Part shown: positions 21,900 through 34,330 of the stretch, piece by piece
Numbering within the stretch: the first letter of the stretch is position 1
Layout: each line of letters starts with the position of its first letter
Source of the DNA: Bubalus kerabau
Taxonomy: Eukaryota > Chordata > Mammalia > Artiodactyla > Bovidae
Reading direction: 5' to 3'
Assembly (NCBI RefSeq): GCF_029407905.1
Contig: NC_073624.1
Coordinates: forward strand, 3,670,501 to 3,734,500
Length of the DNA stretch: 64,000 nt
The notes under the pieces: generated by a model
Database searches by the model: none
Told to the model about the DNA's origin: nothing
What the model saw: the letters and a program-made list of their open reading frames with translations, nothing else
Made by a program: the position numbers and the translations under genes

Positions 21900-24840
21900 A
21901 ACATTTAAAGATAAGGAGGAGCTGGGGGAAAAGAGCCCTCAGAACCGATTACATCATAATGCGAGCAAATTCACAAAATAAACAGTTATCATCATTTGCA
22001 AATTATCATGGCTGTAAAACCGCTCTGCCCTCACGTGTGTTGATATGGACCAATAAATTCTGCACTTTATCTTGGTTAGATAATTTTTTTTTAAGTTTAT
22101 AGCTACTCTTTGTAGTTTACCTGTTGAATTTTTTTTTAGCTTGGATTTAGATGTATCTTTAGACCACGTGAAATAGTTATCATCTGGTTTTTCAGAAGCT
22201 TCTCAAAATAATTTTTATGAATGTCTACATAGAACAGCGAAAGGTTTAATTTTTTTATAGAGAAATTATAAAGATGTTAAAATCAAAAGTCCCAAAGCCC
22301 ATAATTTGTAATATAAATTACTGTTAGGCTGTTCATGATGCAAAAGATAACAACTGGTAATTAAAACATCTGAGGTCCTTTGACATAGGGTATTTGGAGT
22401 CTTAAAAAGGTGCAGATGAAGAGCAAATTTTAAATTAAATTTTAATAAGATGATGGTTGTTCTGCTACCAAATGTTTCAGGGGATCAGAAGATCATTTAA
22501 TAAGACTGCTTTCATGTACAAAGGCAACTTGTTTATTTTGACCTCAGTTCTTCGAAATTGTCGACTCCACAATTGAAATATGCTGTGTGTTCCAACAAGG
22601 ACCCGGCAGTCATAATGACAGACCAGCCCATCTGTGCTGTGAGAATGTATAATTTCAGTCTATAGTGGAATTTATATAGAAGCGATGATGTGAAAACTGC
22701 TATGTGCGGTACTTTCTTAAAAAAAAAAATACTGCTGAGAAGTACTGGGTGCCATGGAGAATGCTGATATTTTCGCCTGATTAAAACAACAACAACAAAA
22801 AAGATTCTGTGGAAATTTACTGATTTGGGAGAGGTACAGTGTTATTCCCCAAATTAAAAAATGAAGATGATAACTGATCACATATTACTATCCCAACTAT
22901 ACAAGGTGTAGGCTGGAAAATGTGTTATTCATATACATTAAAACCATTAGATGAACATAATCTCGGTGGAAAATACCAATTTAGAATGAAAATGCTCATT
23001 TATGAAAATTAATTGATTTTATGGTACTTGCACTACCTTGTCCAAAAAGATGAGTTAATGCTCAGGAAATCTGACTATCACTCTAGGATTTAGAATTAAA
23101 GGCCTATTCATCTACATTTAATTACAAGAAAATTATAATTTTATCATATAAAATTTTTTTAAAATGAGGAATGGGCAGCTATTAAAAGTATAAATTCTTT
23201 AAAATGATCAACCTTCCTCTCCAGTAACCCTCCAGCCAACGTCTCTGTACTGTGGACTCTTCTGCCTCTAGAATTTGTTACACTGTTTTTTCCCGATTAC
23301 TTTCGTTTTGTCACCAGTGTTTCATTTGGTGCTTGCTAAATATTTGGGTGGAATGATCTTCCAGCTTACAGCAGCAGAATGTGGCTGTCACCATCAGGAA
23401 AATGTTTTAATTATCTCTGCTCCGTGCGCCTGTCTCTGCAGCCCCAAATCCTCCAGGAGTGACTGCTGTCGGATCTCAGAACAAAAGCAGCCGCAGACGC
23501 TTCTCGCGTGTGCCGAGCTCCGTTTCAGTATTTGGTGGTGTCTGCTCTGGCCGGCTGCTCAGGCCTGCACGAACAGGACCCCCACGCCTCGGAACCAGGA
23601 AAACAAAAACGCATTCACGTGGGAATTTTCCTCTCGGTTGCAATTTAGAACTTTCGGGGCCTGATTTTCCATTTTCCATAAATCAAGACCCTGGCTGCTG
23701 CCCCTCCAACGTGGGGAAACCAGGCTGTGTCTGCGGGTGCTTTGTCAGCCTGCCAGAGGGTGGAGGCGAGCTCAGAGCTGAACTCAGCAAAGCCCACCTT
23801 CTAAATGGAAAGGTTCCGGGCCCGACGGAGAGACTCCGACGGCCACAGGGCCCAGCTCCTGGATGGCAGGGCTGGCGTGGTCCGGGAGCTCAGAGACCTT
23901 CCAGGTCTCACTCCCCATCCCGCTGGCCAGGGCTCAGACCCCAGATGGTCAGGATGTCTCGGTCACAGCTCTGCCAGTCGGGGACCAGGGCAGGATCGGG
24001 GCACAGGCAGGCCCTGGGATCACTCAGGGCCCCAGAGGGTCGACCAGGTGGATGGGCCCACGTGCGCCCCACGAGCCGTCCACGGGCAGGGTGGATAGGA
24101 GCCGGCATAGCAATGTTAGCTGGAACCCCTGGTTTAAATAAGTGCTTAAAAAACAAAGCCCAAAACAACCTACGAGATCTTCCCACACTAAGCTGAGAGC
24201 TGAAAACAGCTTCCTTTTCTTACCCTCCCCAAAAATAAAATAAAATAAAAGGGAGAAAGAAACTGGATCGCTAAACTGTGGATATGGCAGCATTAAAGAC
24301 GCCGGACAAAATGAAAGGGCCTCTGTTTCTCAAGGCAGAATCCAGCCTCCCGTGTGCCCGCCTGGCCCTGCCTTCTGAGGAGTTGGCTGGGGAGACCGTG
24401 GATGTTTCTGGTGTTTTTTCCCTTTGCCACTCCTGGTGTGGCCAAAAATTAAAATAATCAGAACAACAATAATGAGATCTCCCCCCTCCAAAAAAAAAAT
24501 AAATAAATAAAACTGGTACAAGTGAACATGAAAGAGTAAGGCCGTGCCTATTAATACCTCCTGAAACATTCGTTCAAATTATAATTGAACATGCAGCTAC
24601 TGTGAAATAACAAACATTCATTTTTATTGTGATTTCGAACGCCCTGTAGCTTTGGATCTTAAAAATAAATGGGTTTGGCTTCTGCCTCTTCCCTGCAGTT
24701 TTTGGAAGGGCTTACTTCACTGAAGATGGTGGGGGTGGGGGGAGGGTGGGGATCTGAAATAGGATTTTGAATTTCGGGTAACCAATTAGAGAGAAGCAAA
24801 CGTAGCAGGCACAAGATGGAGAGCCCCCAGCTCGTCTCCA
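21900..24840. promoter_or_regulatory. AT-rich, repeat-free, conserved-looking non-coding block
   Basis: Between GC-rich flanks, about 21.9-23.4 kb becomes strongly AT-rich and contains no recognisable transposon. Homeodomain-type TAAT/ATTA cores, SOX-like and CCAAT-like words are frequent (for example atatggaccaataaattctg near 22045). No open frame of note exists in the most AT-rich part. The composition fits enhancer-bearing conserved DNA beside developmental genes, but conservation itself cannot be seen from one sequence. From 23.4 to 24.8 kb composition is mixed, and a small frame at 23275-23664 has no recognisable domain. Confidence 0.4.
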
Positions 24841-24867
24841 GCGCGGAGAGGACTGAAGAGGAGGGAG

Positions 24868-25620
24868 ACTTACCGGGCGCAGGAGGACGGAGAGCTGCTC
24901 CACAGCAAGGCAGTGAAGGCGGCGGCCGTCGCCCCAGCCAGGCCCCGCGGCAGGCAGAGGAGGGCCGGGCCCGGGTGCCAGCCCTCGGGCGCCTCGGCTG
25001 TGGCCACCGGAGTCCACCGGTCCCCTCTGTCCCGGCCGGCGTGGCCGCGGCCTCGGCCACCCCGGCAACCCGGAGGCAGGCCGGCCAGGAGCCGAGGGCG
25101 CTGGGGAGGCCCCGCCGCCAGCCCAGGAGGACGAGGAAAATGCTACTTTTGTCTCCTGCTCTCCTCTGGCACTGGCTGCCGGGGAGGGGGGGCCAGAGGC
25201 GGCCGCTGCGGCTCGGCCCCGCCCACCGGGAATTTTTGAAAGATGCTCGTGGGTGCTGGGAGGGTGGCAGACGTGGCAGCGGCGGGTGGGCCGGACCCCC
25301 AAACCCATCGCCGGCGGGAGGGGGCCGGGGCTGGCCCAGCGGGGGAGGGAGGGGGCGGCCGCGGCGTCTGGCCACTGCGAGGCCGGCCCGGGGAGGACGC
25401 GGGGGGCCGGGCTGGTCCGGGCGCCAGCCCTCCCCGTGGACAGGCGGCGCGGCCCCGGGCGCCATGTTGCGGGAGGCCCGCCTGGCTGGCCGGCTCGGGG
25501 GATAGAGGCCGCATTGTTCCCGGCCGGGGGGCAGGCGGCAGCCAGCACCCCAGCCAGGCTCCCCGGGGGCCCCCCAGAGCAAGCCCCCTCTAACCGATGC
25601 CCCCGCAGCCGCGCCACCGC
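24868..25620 (-). promoter_or_regulatory. CpG island 2 with candidate minus-strand first exon
   Basis: A very CpG-dense stretch. On minus, a strong splice donor (exon ...CGCCCG, intron GTAAGTC) places the last exon base at 24874, so a first exon would extend rightward into the island. Within the island on minus are ACAATGCGG (SOX-like), CATGGCGCC (YY1-like, about 25463) and several GC boxes. ATG-initiated frames across it continue through the donor into the intron and match no family I know, so I treat the exon as untranslated leader. The start site is unknown. Confidence 0.6.
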
Positions 25621-25669
25621 CCCGAACCCCAGCTCTGGGTCCCAGCGGCCACCAAGCCCCAGGCAGGCC

Positions 25670-25770
25670 ATGCAGCCCTTCCCAGCCTCAGTTTCCCCAT
25701 CGGTACCCGGGCTGGGGTCTCGGCTCCGGCCACTCGGGGCTGCCGTGATGACACGGTGAGGAACGCTCAG
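25670..25770 (+). repeat. MIR fragment (weak)
   Basis: ttcccagcctcagtttcccc followed by atcggtacccggg resembles the MIR core in sense orientation. Confidence 0.4.
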
Positions 25771-27000
25771 CCTGGCCACGATGAGGGCCCGTCACCACAC
25801 CCCACCCAGACCGCCACAAACCCACGGGTCTCACCCGGGCAAATCCAGGACAGAGAGGTATGGCCACCCGAGCCGGGTCAGTGGGCCTGAGGCGCTAAGA
25901 GGGGCGCTTCCACCTGGAGAGTTATCAGACCCTCAGGCCTCTTCTGCGGGCTCCGGGCCGTGACCGCATGGCCGGCCGGTCCACCCGGGTCTCTCCTTTG
26001 GACCTTTCTGTGGCCCAGAACTGAGGCGATGACCACCTGGCTGTCCCCCTGCAGGGTGGGCCAGCAGGCTGTGTGTGTGGGCAGGGCCCCCAGGCAAGCA
26101 GAGCCAGCTCTGGGGGCAGAAGGGACGGCGTGCAGGGACCAAGGCCAGGCCGCCACGGCCAGAGTTTGCTCAGGGGTCCCCGGGGCGGCTCCCCTGGCTT
26201 CCAGGCCTTTCCGTGGACCGAGCTCCCGCTGCACCCCCGCTGCCTGGAGTGTATTTTAACACCGCTTTACAGTTGCATGAGACAGCCGTGCCCAGGGCAC
26301 AGGCACAAGAAGGGGAGCGAGAGGGAAGCGGCGGGAGGAGCCCGCTGGTCCTCGGGCTCTGGGCTCACGCACAAGGCCACGTGACCAGCTCACCAGCTGA
26401 TGCCAGAGACAAAGCAGGTAGGATTCCAATGCCACGCGCCTGACCAGGAACGCCGGGAATTCCATTCCAGGAACCGCGTGGCATGGCTGCCAACAGCCTG
26501 GGCCCGGGAGGAGAGGGTCCCCCGTGTTCTGTGGGGGAAGCCACGGAAAACTGCGGGGGGGGGCCGCCCCAACAAGGCAGAGGAGGCAGAACCTGGGTTA
26601 GGGCGCCCCTCCCCCACCGGGCACACACAGCACCCCCAGAAGTGCCCAGCTGGCCACCCAGGAGATCAAGGCCTCCATCCCCAAGGCCTGTGGGTCCGCA
26701 TGGGGCTCAAGACCCAAGAGAGCAGCCAGGCCCGAGCCAGGCCTTTCCGGGAGGGAGCCCAGTGCCACAAGGTTTGGCAACATCGCCGCCATGCTGGGGT
26801 CAGAATTATCCACAAGCCCTTCTCCTCCCGGGACCCTGGGGAGGGCCCCGCAGGTGACATGCACACCCTCGGGCATGCTCAGGACACACGTGTGGCCCTG
26901 CAGGCCAACACCTGCGTGTCCGATGCCTGCTCACGCCTGCGTGGAGCCCAGGGCTGTGACGTGATGTGCAGCCCACCAGAGCATCTCTCAGTTAAAACAT
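25771..27000. other. GC-rich non-coding stretch
   Basis: I see nothing recognisable here apart from overlapping shadow frames. A donor-like CAGGTAGG at about 26415 has no matching acceptor. Confidence 0.4.
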
Positions 27001-29530
27001 ATGGAAGACAAGCTCCGGCTCCATCATTTCATTATAATTTAAAATGTAATTATAAAAGGCTGATTTGAATGTAAATATCGCTCTTAAACACATGAAAGGC
27101 GAATCTAGATTTAAGAGCCCCAAATCAGCAGGTAATATTTCAGCTAAACTTCCTAACCATCTCAAATCCTAGAATTAAAGGAAGGGTGATTCACCGAAAA
27201 ACCTGGCCCCAGCATCGGAAACCGAAGGCAGCAGAGACAACACGCTTCCCCCCACCCATCTTAAGGGGAAATTCCATTACTCCAAAAACAGAGAGAGAAA
27301 CTTTGGGCTTTGCTCTGTAAGCCCCATGCACACATTTTCTAACCACAACTGCCAGGCTCATTTAGCGATAATAACCACCGCCTCTGCTGGCCACATCTCT
27401 GCTCAGAAAACCTCTTAGCCACTGATTCACAACAGTGGGCCCGGCCAGCCGATTTACCCATCCACAGGATTTCTGAGCCGTCCCTAAAGGCAAGACTCCT
27501 GAATCCAGAGTCTTGAAACAACACAATTCCATCCAAAATTTCACAGGAAGACTTTGCAGCCTTTTACTTGCAAAACCCTTCTCCAAAAAAAAATAGTAAA
27601 TAAAATCTGTGTTTTAGGGTTGTCCTGCCTCATGGGAAGGGATTTCAGCCTTTTCCATTTTATCAACTCCAAGCGTGGGTTTGGAGCCTGTTATAGGTGC
27701 CCCCTGCCCCTGCCCCCACCCCCGCCCAAAGAGAACTCTTAATTACATTTTTTGAGGGGGGCGTTAATGCAGAAAGTGAAACAGACCCCACTTAAGAGGT
27801 TCCAGGATTTTTTTTTTTTTAAAGATGCAACAGCAGGTTTGTTTTGTTGCCTTTAAAAAAAAAAACAAAAAAAAACCCTCATTTTTGAAGCCAGATAATA
27901 TAATTTGTTGACAGTCTTTTGGGTAAAGAGGAAACCCTGCCGCTTACCCTAATGGGGGCCACTCCCTCTCCTGCTCTCCTCCCACCAGACCGAGGACCCC
28001 TTAAGCCAGTAGGGGTCTGGGCCAATGGCCCCCCATGCCCTACACCAGGAAAACTGGTGCCCCAATGTTCCCATCACAAGCCCCAGCCTGATCTGTTCCT
28101 CCCGGGGTCCCTAACATGAGCCTGGGATCCGGGCCTCGCTTCCCAGGCCACCTTCCTAGCTGCGGCGAAGCTGGACCTTGATCAGGAACCCGGGTCAGCA
28201 ACATGAGCCCCACTTGAGCCACAAGGCAGGGAAAGGGGAGGTGGCTCAAGAGCAGGCCTCCAAGTAAAAGTCTGTTCGTTCTGTTAGTTCAGAGAACATC
28301 CATAGGGCAGGAACCCTGGGCCAGGCCTGTCCAGCCGGGGAGGGTGTTGAGGGGCCTATGTGTGGCTTCGCCAATTCAGGCCAGGCTCTCTGATAAGCTG
28401 CTGGCAGATTCCAAGTTCATCGGACAACGCGATTTGGGGAGGAGTAAGGGACGCCGGAGAATCACAAATACTGTCCAAGACTGGCTCTTGATGGCTTTCC
28501 TTTCACCCCCACCCCCGCAAGGACCCTTCTTCCTCCAGTCCACTTCCGTCCTGCGACCCACCCCCCAGCAGACAACGGCCAGCCAGGCCTGGCCCCAGCG
28601 AGGCTGTGTCCAGCCCACGGTCCAAAGCCTGGCTGCCTTTCCGCTATGTGCCAACAGGCCCCTGCAAGCGGCCTTTCAGAAGAAATCACAGAGGGGGAGA
28701 AAATAAACTTGTGAAAGTTTAAACGCCACTCAGTAAAGAAAGCCAGACATTCCCACTGAAATTCCCCAAGAATCACAGGGCAGGGGACTCTTTTTTTTTT
28801 TTTTTTCCTTTTCTGTACATCTCGTCCCTGACTGAGTTCTCAGGGCCTGCGATGCCGAGCCACCGGGACACCGGTCGGCCCTGAAAATAAATATTTCATA
28901 TAAAAGGTCCATTGTCTTTGCTTGGAGACAATTGTTGCTTTTTCTCTCTTCTCGGCTCCGTAACATCAGCAAGCAGGGCCGATGCCATCTGGGGTTCTTT
29001 CTTGTTCTGACAAGATGTTTTGAGAAAGGGCAATCTTGCTGGGTCTTCCTGGATGATCAGCTAAGAGATAAAGCTCTCTTAAAGCAAGCATCTTCGTAAA
29101 GGCACGTTCGTATGGGATCAAAGAACAATTAGCTTGTCAGAGTGATGAAGCCCCATCAAAGTGCCAACCTGAATTGCAGGCAAGGATGACCAGCGGATGG
29201 CATGGGCACCCTGGACGCCTGGGTCAGGACGTCTGCCCTTGTCTCTCCCTGGTCAGCCCCCCAGGGTTGGCTCCCTTGTGAGTGCCATCCTTGAGGAGGT
29301 TCCACTCTTAAAAGGTGCCTAGGAAGGGGCACCTCCTCCGTGAGCACGTGCCTAAGCCAAGCCTCCATGACGAGGAGGGCGCTGGCTCGGGAGCTCCTGG
29401 TCGTCCACCTTGGAATCACCAAGGTTTGCTTTCACTATGGGCAGGGTGGGGGGAGGGGTGTGTCGTGAACGCCCAGGTGTCCTTTCCAACGAAACCAAAA
29501 CTAGCTTCCCTGTTTCTTAGAAGCTCAAAA
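27001..29530. promoter_or_regulatory. Mixed AT-rich, repeat-free non-coding block
   Basis: AT-rich segments (27.0-27.2, 27.55-27.9 and 28.7-29.15 kb) alternate with moderate GC, with no recognisable transposon and no coding signature. Long homopolymers occur (T-run 28791-28806; A-rich 27855-27880). It is a candidate enhancer-bearing intronic or intergenic sequence, by composition only. Confidence 0.3.
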
Positions 29531-29539
29531 ATATAACAA

Positions 29540-29790
29540 CAACTAGCAATAAAAATGGCGATTACCATTTACAACGAAGACAATTACAACGACAGCCATT
29601 TATGGCGTCCCTGTCACGTGCCCCGACTGGGGTTTGTGGAAATAACCTCGTCTGAACCTTCCCAAGGACCCTCCGAGGCCCAGGCTCTTATTCCTGTTCT
29701 GGAGCGTGGACTGCAGTCCCGGGAGGGGACAGGACTTGTCCAGGGCCCCATGGCAAGCCAGGGGCAGGGGGCTGGGTTGGAGTGGCCCGG
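29540..29790 (-). repeat. MIR SINE, diverged
   Basis: A MIR-like order in reverse orientation: gccatttatggcgtccctgt with cacgtgcc, then aataacctcgtctgaacctt, ttattcctgttctggag, and gacttgtccagggccccatg. Confidence 0.6.
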
Positions 29791-32549
29791 CCGTGCCCGC
29801 ACTTGGCAGGGTTACTGCAGGGGCAGCTCTGTGCTCCCTGAACACGCAGAAACGCCCTCCTGAGAACGGCCAGGCATGCTGGTTTGAAGATGTTTCCTTG
29901 CCTGGTCCGTGGGGCTTCCTTCCTTCCCCGAGCGTTGTCCCTCACTGAGGGCACACGTCGGTCACCCTGGACACCAGGGAACACCTACCCACCCAGGCAG
30001 AGAGCCCATCAGGGTGGGCAGAGCCCTTGCGCCCCTCCCTGGGCCCCACGGGACGCCTTCCCACCAGGCTTCGTCCACGCTGGGATGAAGATGGGAGCAA
30101 GTGAGACCCGTTCACGGCATCAAGCACAGCTGGGTGCAAACTCCAGGGACCCGAATGTCCCCCCTGTGGCAAAGCTTCCCGCTGGTCCTGCTGAGCAGAG
30201 CAAGATGCTGTCTGTACCTGTTTAGGCAGCAGGGGAGACCTGACTGTGGGCAGGGGCTAGTCACCACCCACTGCCGTACTGGGCAGCCGGTGCCACCTGC
30301 ACCCTGGAGACCCCCCAGGCCAGAATCGGGGGGCCTCGAGTGGCCAGAGGTGGGGCATGGCAAAGACTCAGTGCGGTCCAGGGGGCACCCTGGGCCTGGC
30401 CCTCGTTGTAAAAAAAACAGGGGTGCCAGGGCCACCCTCCCACCAGCCCGCTGCAGTCCTTAAGACCCTGTCCCCTGCTTAGCACATTCTTCCCCCAAAA
30501 CCCCACGAGAAAAACCAGGCAGGCGCCAGTTCCATTTTCCGAACTTTGTGTCACCTACACATCCTCAAAAATGCATTTTCTCTGGATGAGACCGCCCCAC
30601 ATGGTGAGAAGACCGCCTCGCGTGGTGAGAAGACCTCCCCACATAGTAAGAAGCCCCTGGCCGGGACTCGGGTCTCCATGAAGAGTCTCCAGGGTATCGG
30701 GCTGGCCCTAAGGACAAGGACAAAGGCAGGACAGGACGGCGTGGTGCCAAGACAGGGCCTCCCTCCATGGGGCCGGCCTGGCTGTTGGCTGAGGCCTCTC
30801 AGCCCCAGTGCATCCCCTGTGCCGGGGGCTCACGTGGGGCGGGCACTGGGCCGCTGGAGCTGGATGAACAGTAGCCCCCCCGCTGAGTGGCCCTGAGAGT
30901 GCCTCCTCGGATGCTGAGGCCTCTCCGTGCTCCCAGTGTCTGGCCCGTGGGCTCTCAGAGGGAGCTACCAACGCCCCTTGTTTTGGGGTCTGCTTTAACC
31001 CCGGGGGATGCCCAACAGTCTGAGCAGAAAGCCACACCATGCCTGCCCATCCTGAGCTACACTACAGGTCATCTGTGGACCCAGGAAAATGTCTCCTGCA
31101 TTTTACAAGCAAGGCCCCAGCGGAACCCGGGCTTTCTGTAATTACTAACCCATCGCTGCCAACACCACGGCCAGCGTCAGCTCCTGGCCGGAGGGGCAAG
31201 CCACCCTCCATTTCTGAGATCAGTCCCCAGTGTCTCTCCCCGCGTTTCAAGGCTGCTAACTGCCTCTGATAAAGTCATAAAGACAAATTCAAAACAGGGC
31301 ACTGGGGTAAGGGGCGATGGCCCAGCTAAAAAGATGGCGAGGATGGCTCTACAGGGGTTCACAGAAGCAAGCCTTCAGCCTCAGGGCCAGGTGGGCAGGA
31401 CCTTACTGAAACCGGTTCTTCGTTCCTCTGGGTTCTCCTCTCGGTTCTGGAAACCAGGCAGCCCTGGGAGAGGGAGGCATGAGGCAGGCCTGGGCTACGC
31501 AGGCCTCTGTCCACGTTCCCGGAAACACGGCCTCCGAGCGCCAGCTCACAGCGCTGGGGAGTTATGGAAACAGGCCCCCCCCATTATTTTGTGGTCAAAG
31601 CACCCCACAAGGTTGTCCAAACCACATCAATAAGATGAGGCAGGGTAAAGGGGAAATCGCACCTGTGATACGATCATATTAAAAAGTGGGTTTAATCTCC
31701 CAGTTATGGGTTTCATTTTAACAGGGTAGGTAACACAAGCACAAACGTGCTTCTTAAAAATCCCAAACAGCTAAACCCAACAAACTAAAATAAAATGAAC
31801 ACAGTGCTGCCTACAGAGATGGCCGTGGGCTCTGTAGCCCAACTTTGAAGAAATTAATTTCAGCGTTACCTTAAAACCCTGTAATTACGGCAAACATGCA
31901 TTCCTTCACCCCTTTCTTGCTCCCCACAAATCCCCCAGGGCTGTGGGCTGGGCCTGTGTGTGACCCATCTATAAAGAGGGATTTATTATGAAAAGTTATG
32001 AGTTATTTTTGTTTTATGCCACCATGAACAACAGCATCCACTCGGGGCTTTCACTTCAAGGGCCAGAGCGGCCAGTCCCAGGGCCGCCCTAAACCAGCTC
32101 TCCATAAATGCCTGACCAGCAGGGAAAAAATGAAATAAGAAGAAGAAACACTGATGGTTTAGGAAGTGAATGCAAGATTTCAGTTTTTCAAGAAAGGGCT
32201 GTGGCTTCCAAACAACCTTTCAGAACACGTCTGATCTAAAAACTGTTGTTTTCTCTTTTCCTCTTTTCCTCGTGTTCTATTTAGGAGGCCTGCTATTTGA
32301 CGTGTTCAACCAAATTCTCTCTGGCAAATGGCCGGCACACATCTGAGATTAAAAGCTGTATTTCACAAATTCCAAGTTCCAGAATTTTAACGACGGCCAT
32401 GGAGTTGCTGCAAGCTGGGGTGGCTTCGGGTCCAAGATCAACCTTCCTTCCCAGGTCCCCGGGTCTGCGGAAGGCCTGCCCTACAAAAGGGCTCTTCTTA
32501 GAAATCCCTTCATCAATATTTAAATATTCACCAAGTAGCGAAAGTGAGA
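29791..32549. other. Non-coding stretch
   Basis: No recognisable exon. It contains a 21-bp x3 tandem repeat (30590-30652). A CTCF-like gtccagggggcaccctgg lies near 30375. From about 31.65 to 32.55 kb it becomes AT-richer and repeat-free. Confidence 0.4.
30590..30652. repeat. 21-bp tandem repeat, three copies
   Basis: Units start at 30590, 30611 and 30632. The consensus is gacc-cc-c-c-tggtgagaa, with differences mostly at CpG/CpA positions. Confidence 0.9.
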
Positions 32550-34330
32550 AATGCACTTACCGTCCTCAAGAGTCGCCTTGAACCCGATCGAGCCTGGGGC
32601 GCGCTGGTCTGCAGCTCTGCCTTTGCCGGAGGATCGCGCTCGGACGCAGCCTGCGCTGCGCTATCGCGCCCACGGCTGCACAGGCCCTTGCCCATCGGTC
32701 CGAGTTCTGGCTTCCAAAATGATTCTCCCCTTCACGCGGCGAAAGGGGCAAAGAGCAAAGCCATGCCATGTCCCACAACTCTTCCCAGGGCGGGACAGCT
32801 CCGGGACGGCGCGGGCGAAGCGCACGGCCAGGCCCCACTCCCTGGGTCCCGCACCGCGCTCCGACCGCGCCGCTCGTCCTCTTCTCGCTCCGACTTCCCC
32901 GGGTTGAACGATCGGACCAACCCGCAGAGTGACCCGCAGGACACGGTCTCCACGTCCGCGACCTGCGCCGCGAGGGACCTTTGTCCGGGGCGAAAACGAA
33001 AGCGCGCGGGGCCAGGGGCGCCCACGCCCTGTCGCGGAGGTCCGCGCCAGCGCGCCCCGCGACTTTCTCCAAGTTCACGTGCATCCCGGGGCGGGCGGGC
33101 GAGCGCCGTGGGCCCGAACTTCCAGCGCCCGGCCGTCGGGCGCGCTGCGGGGCGCGGGCGGTCACCGGACGGCCCGGGGCGCAGGCCCGGGGCACAATGA
33201 GAGCCGGCCGGCCGGCGGACCGGCGGGTGAGCGCGGGGACAGCGCGGGCTCGGCCTCCGCGCGGCCGCTTATCGAGCGCGGCCGGGGCGCCGAATGCCGC
33301 GGCGGCGGCGGCGACTGGGCACAGACGCGCCGCGCGCCCGGTGCATGCTAATGGCCGGCGGCCGCGCCATGAATTATTCAGCAGCGGCGCGGAGAGGGCG
33401 AGCGCGGCGCGGAGGGCGGCCCGGCCCGCGTGTCCCCCGCCGCCGCGAAGCCGCCGCGGCGACTTCCCAAACTTTCCCCGGTCGGCACCGAGGATGCGGC
33501 CCCCGCGGCGCCTCCGTCCCCGCCCGAGCGCGCCGGCCGCGCTTCCCCCGTTGCCGCCTATTTTATGTCTTTTGTCTCGGAGTTGGCACCTGTCCCAGAG
33601 AGCGCGTTTCCCTGCCCACCCCTTCGCCGCCGGATCAGGGCGGGGGAGGGGGTCCGGGGGACCTGGAGAGGAGGGGACGGGCGGGGGAAGCGAGGCGCCT
33701 ACGACCCCGCAGCCTGGGGGAGACCGCCCGGGGGGGGGGGGGCGGGCGGCCGTGCAGCGCTCCCGGGCGCCCCAGTTCCGCAGGGAGATCAGGGCTTCGG
33801 CTGTGCCCGGAATACCAACAAGGCCTCCCGGGGCCCCCGGCCGTGCCCGCTGCGGGCAAGGACCCGGCGCGGCCCCTCCCCGACTCCCCCTCCACCGCGC
33901 ACCCTCCTCCCGGGCCCGGCGCGCGCGGGCGGGGCGGGCGGCGCGAGCCGCGGATTCGCCGCCCGGGCCCCGCGCCTCGCCCCGCAGCCCCGCGTGCGCG
34001 CCCCCGCGGGCACGCCGCCCCGGGGGCTCCCCGCCCGCGCGGTCCCGCGGGGCTGGGGGCACCGCGTCGCGGGGACTCATCAGCCTTCGGCTTCGCGCCC
34101 TGCGGCCCGTAAGCCCGGGCCCTGGCCAGCCCCCGCCGCCCTGGCACCGAGGCAGCGGCCGGAGCGCGCTCGGCGGCTGCGCTCCGAGGCGCCGGCTGCC
34201 ATGATTGCGGGCAGCGGAGCGCGCGCGCGCACGCTCGGGCCCGGCTTGGGGACCCGGGGCGGACCGACGGTCCCTGGCCTGACCGCAGCCCAGGGCGCGC
34301 GGCGGAGTGGCGGCTAGACCTCCGGCCTCC
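32550..34330. promoter_or_regulatory. CpG island 3, largest; candidate minus-strand first exon
   Basis: This is the largest and densest CpG island in the window. On minus, a strong donor (exon ...GAGGACG, intron GTAAGTGC) gives a last exon base at 32561. A minus TATA-like ATAAAATAGG at about 33557-33566 would put a start near 33.53 kb. On plus, a donor-like site (GTGAGC at 33227) and an acceptor with a good pyrimidine tract (AG at 34688-34689) could define an overlapping antisense intron. Two POU-type motifs (33343-33352 and 33369-33380) stand out in otherwise GC-only DNA. Frames of several hundred codons on both strands are composition artefacts. Confidence 0.7.

Noticed and set aside
24659..25779. 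Minus-strand frames of 307 and 355 codons over CpG island 2
   Set aside because: Two different frames of the same strand and one of the other are all long. The sequence is low-complexity and runs through a strong donor, so a leader exon is more likely.
30370..30395. CTCF-like core (ccagggggcaccctgg)
   Set aside because: A single motif by eye in GC-rich DNA is expected by chance; without occupancy data it is not worth a feature.
32566..34317. Open frames of 295-504 codons on both strands over CpG island 3
   Set aside because: Same composition effect. The minus frame stops just before the splice donor and no family similarity is visible.
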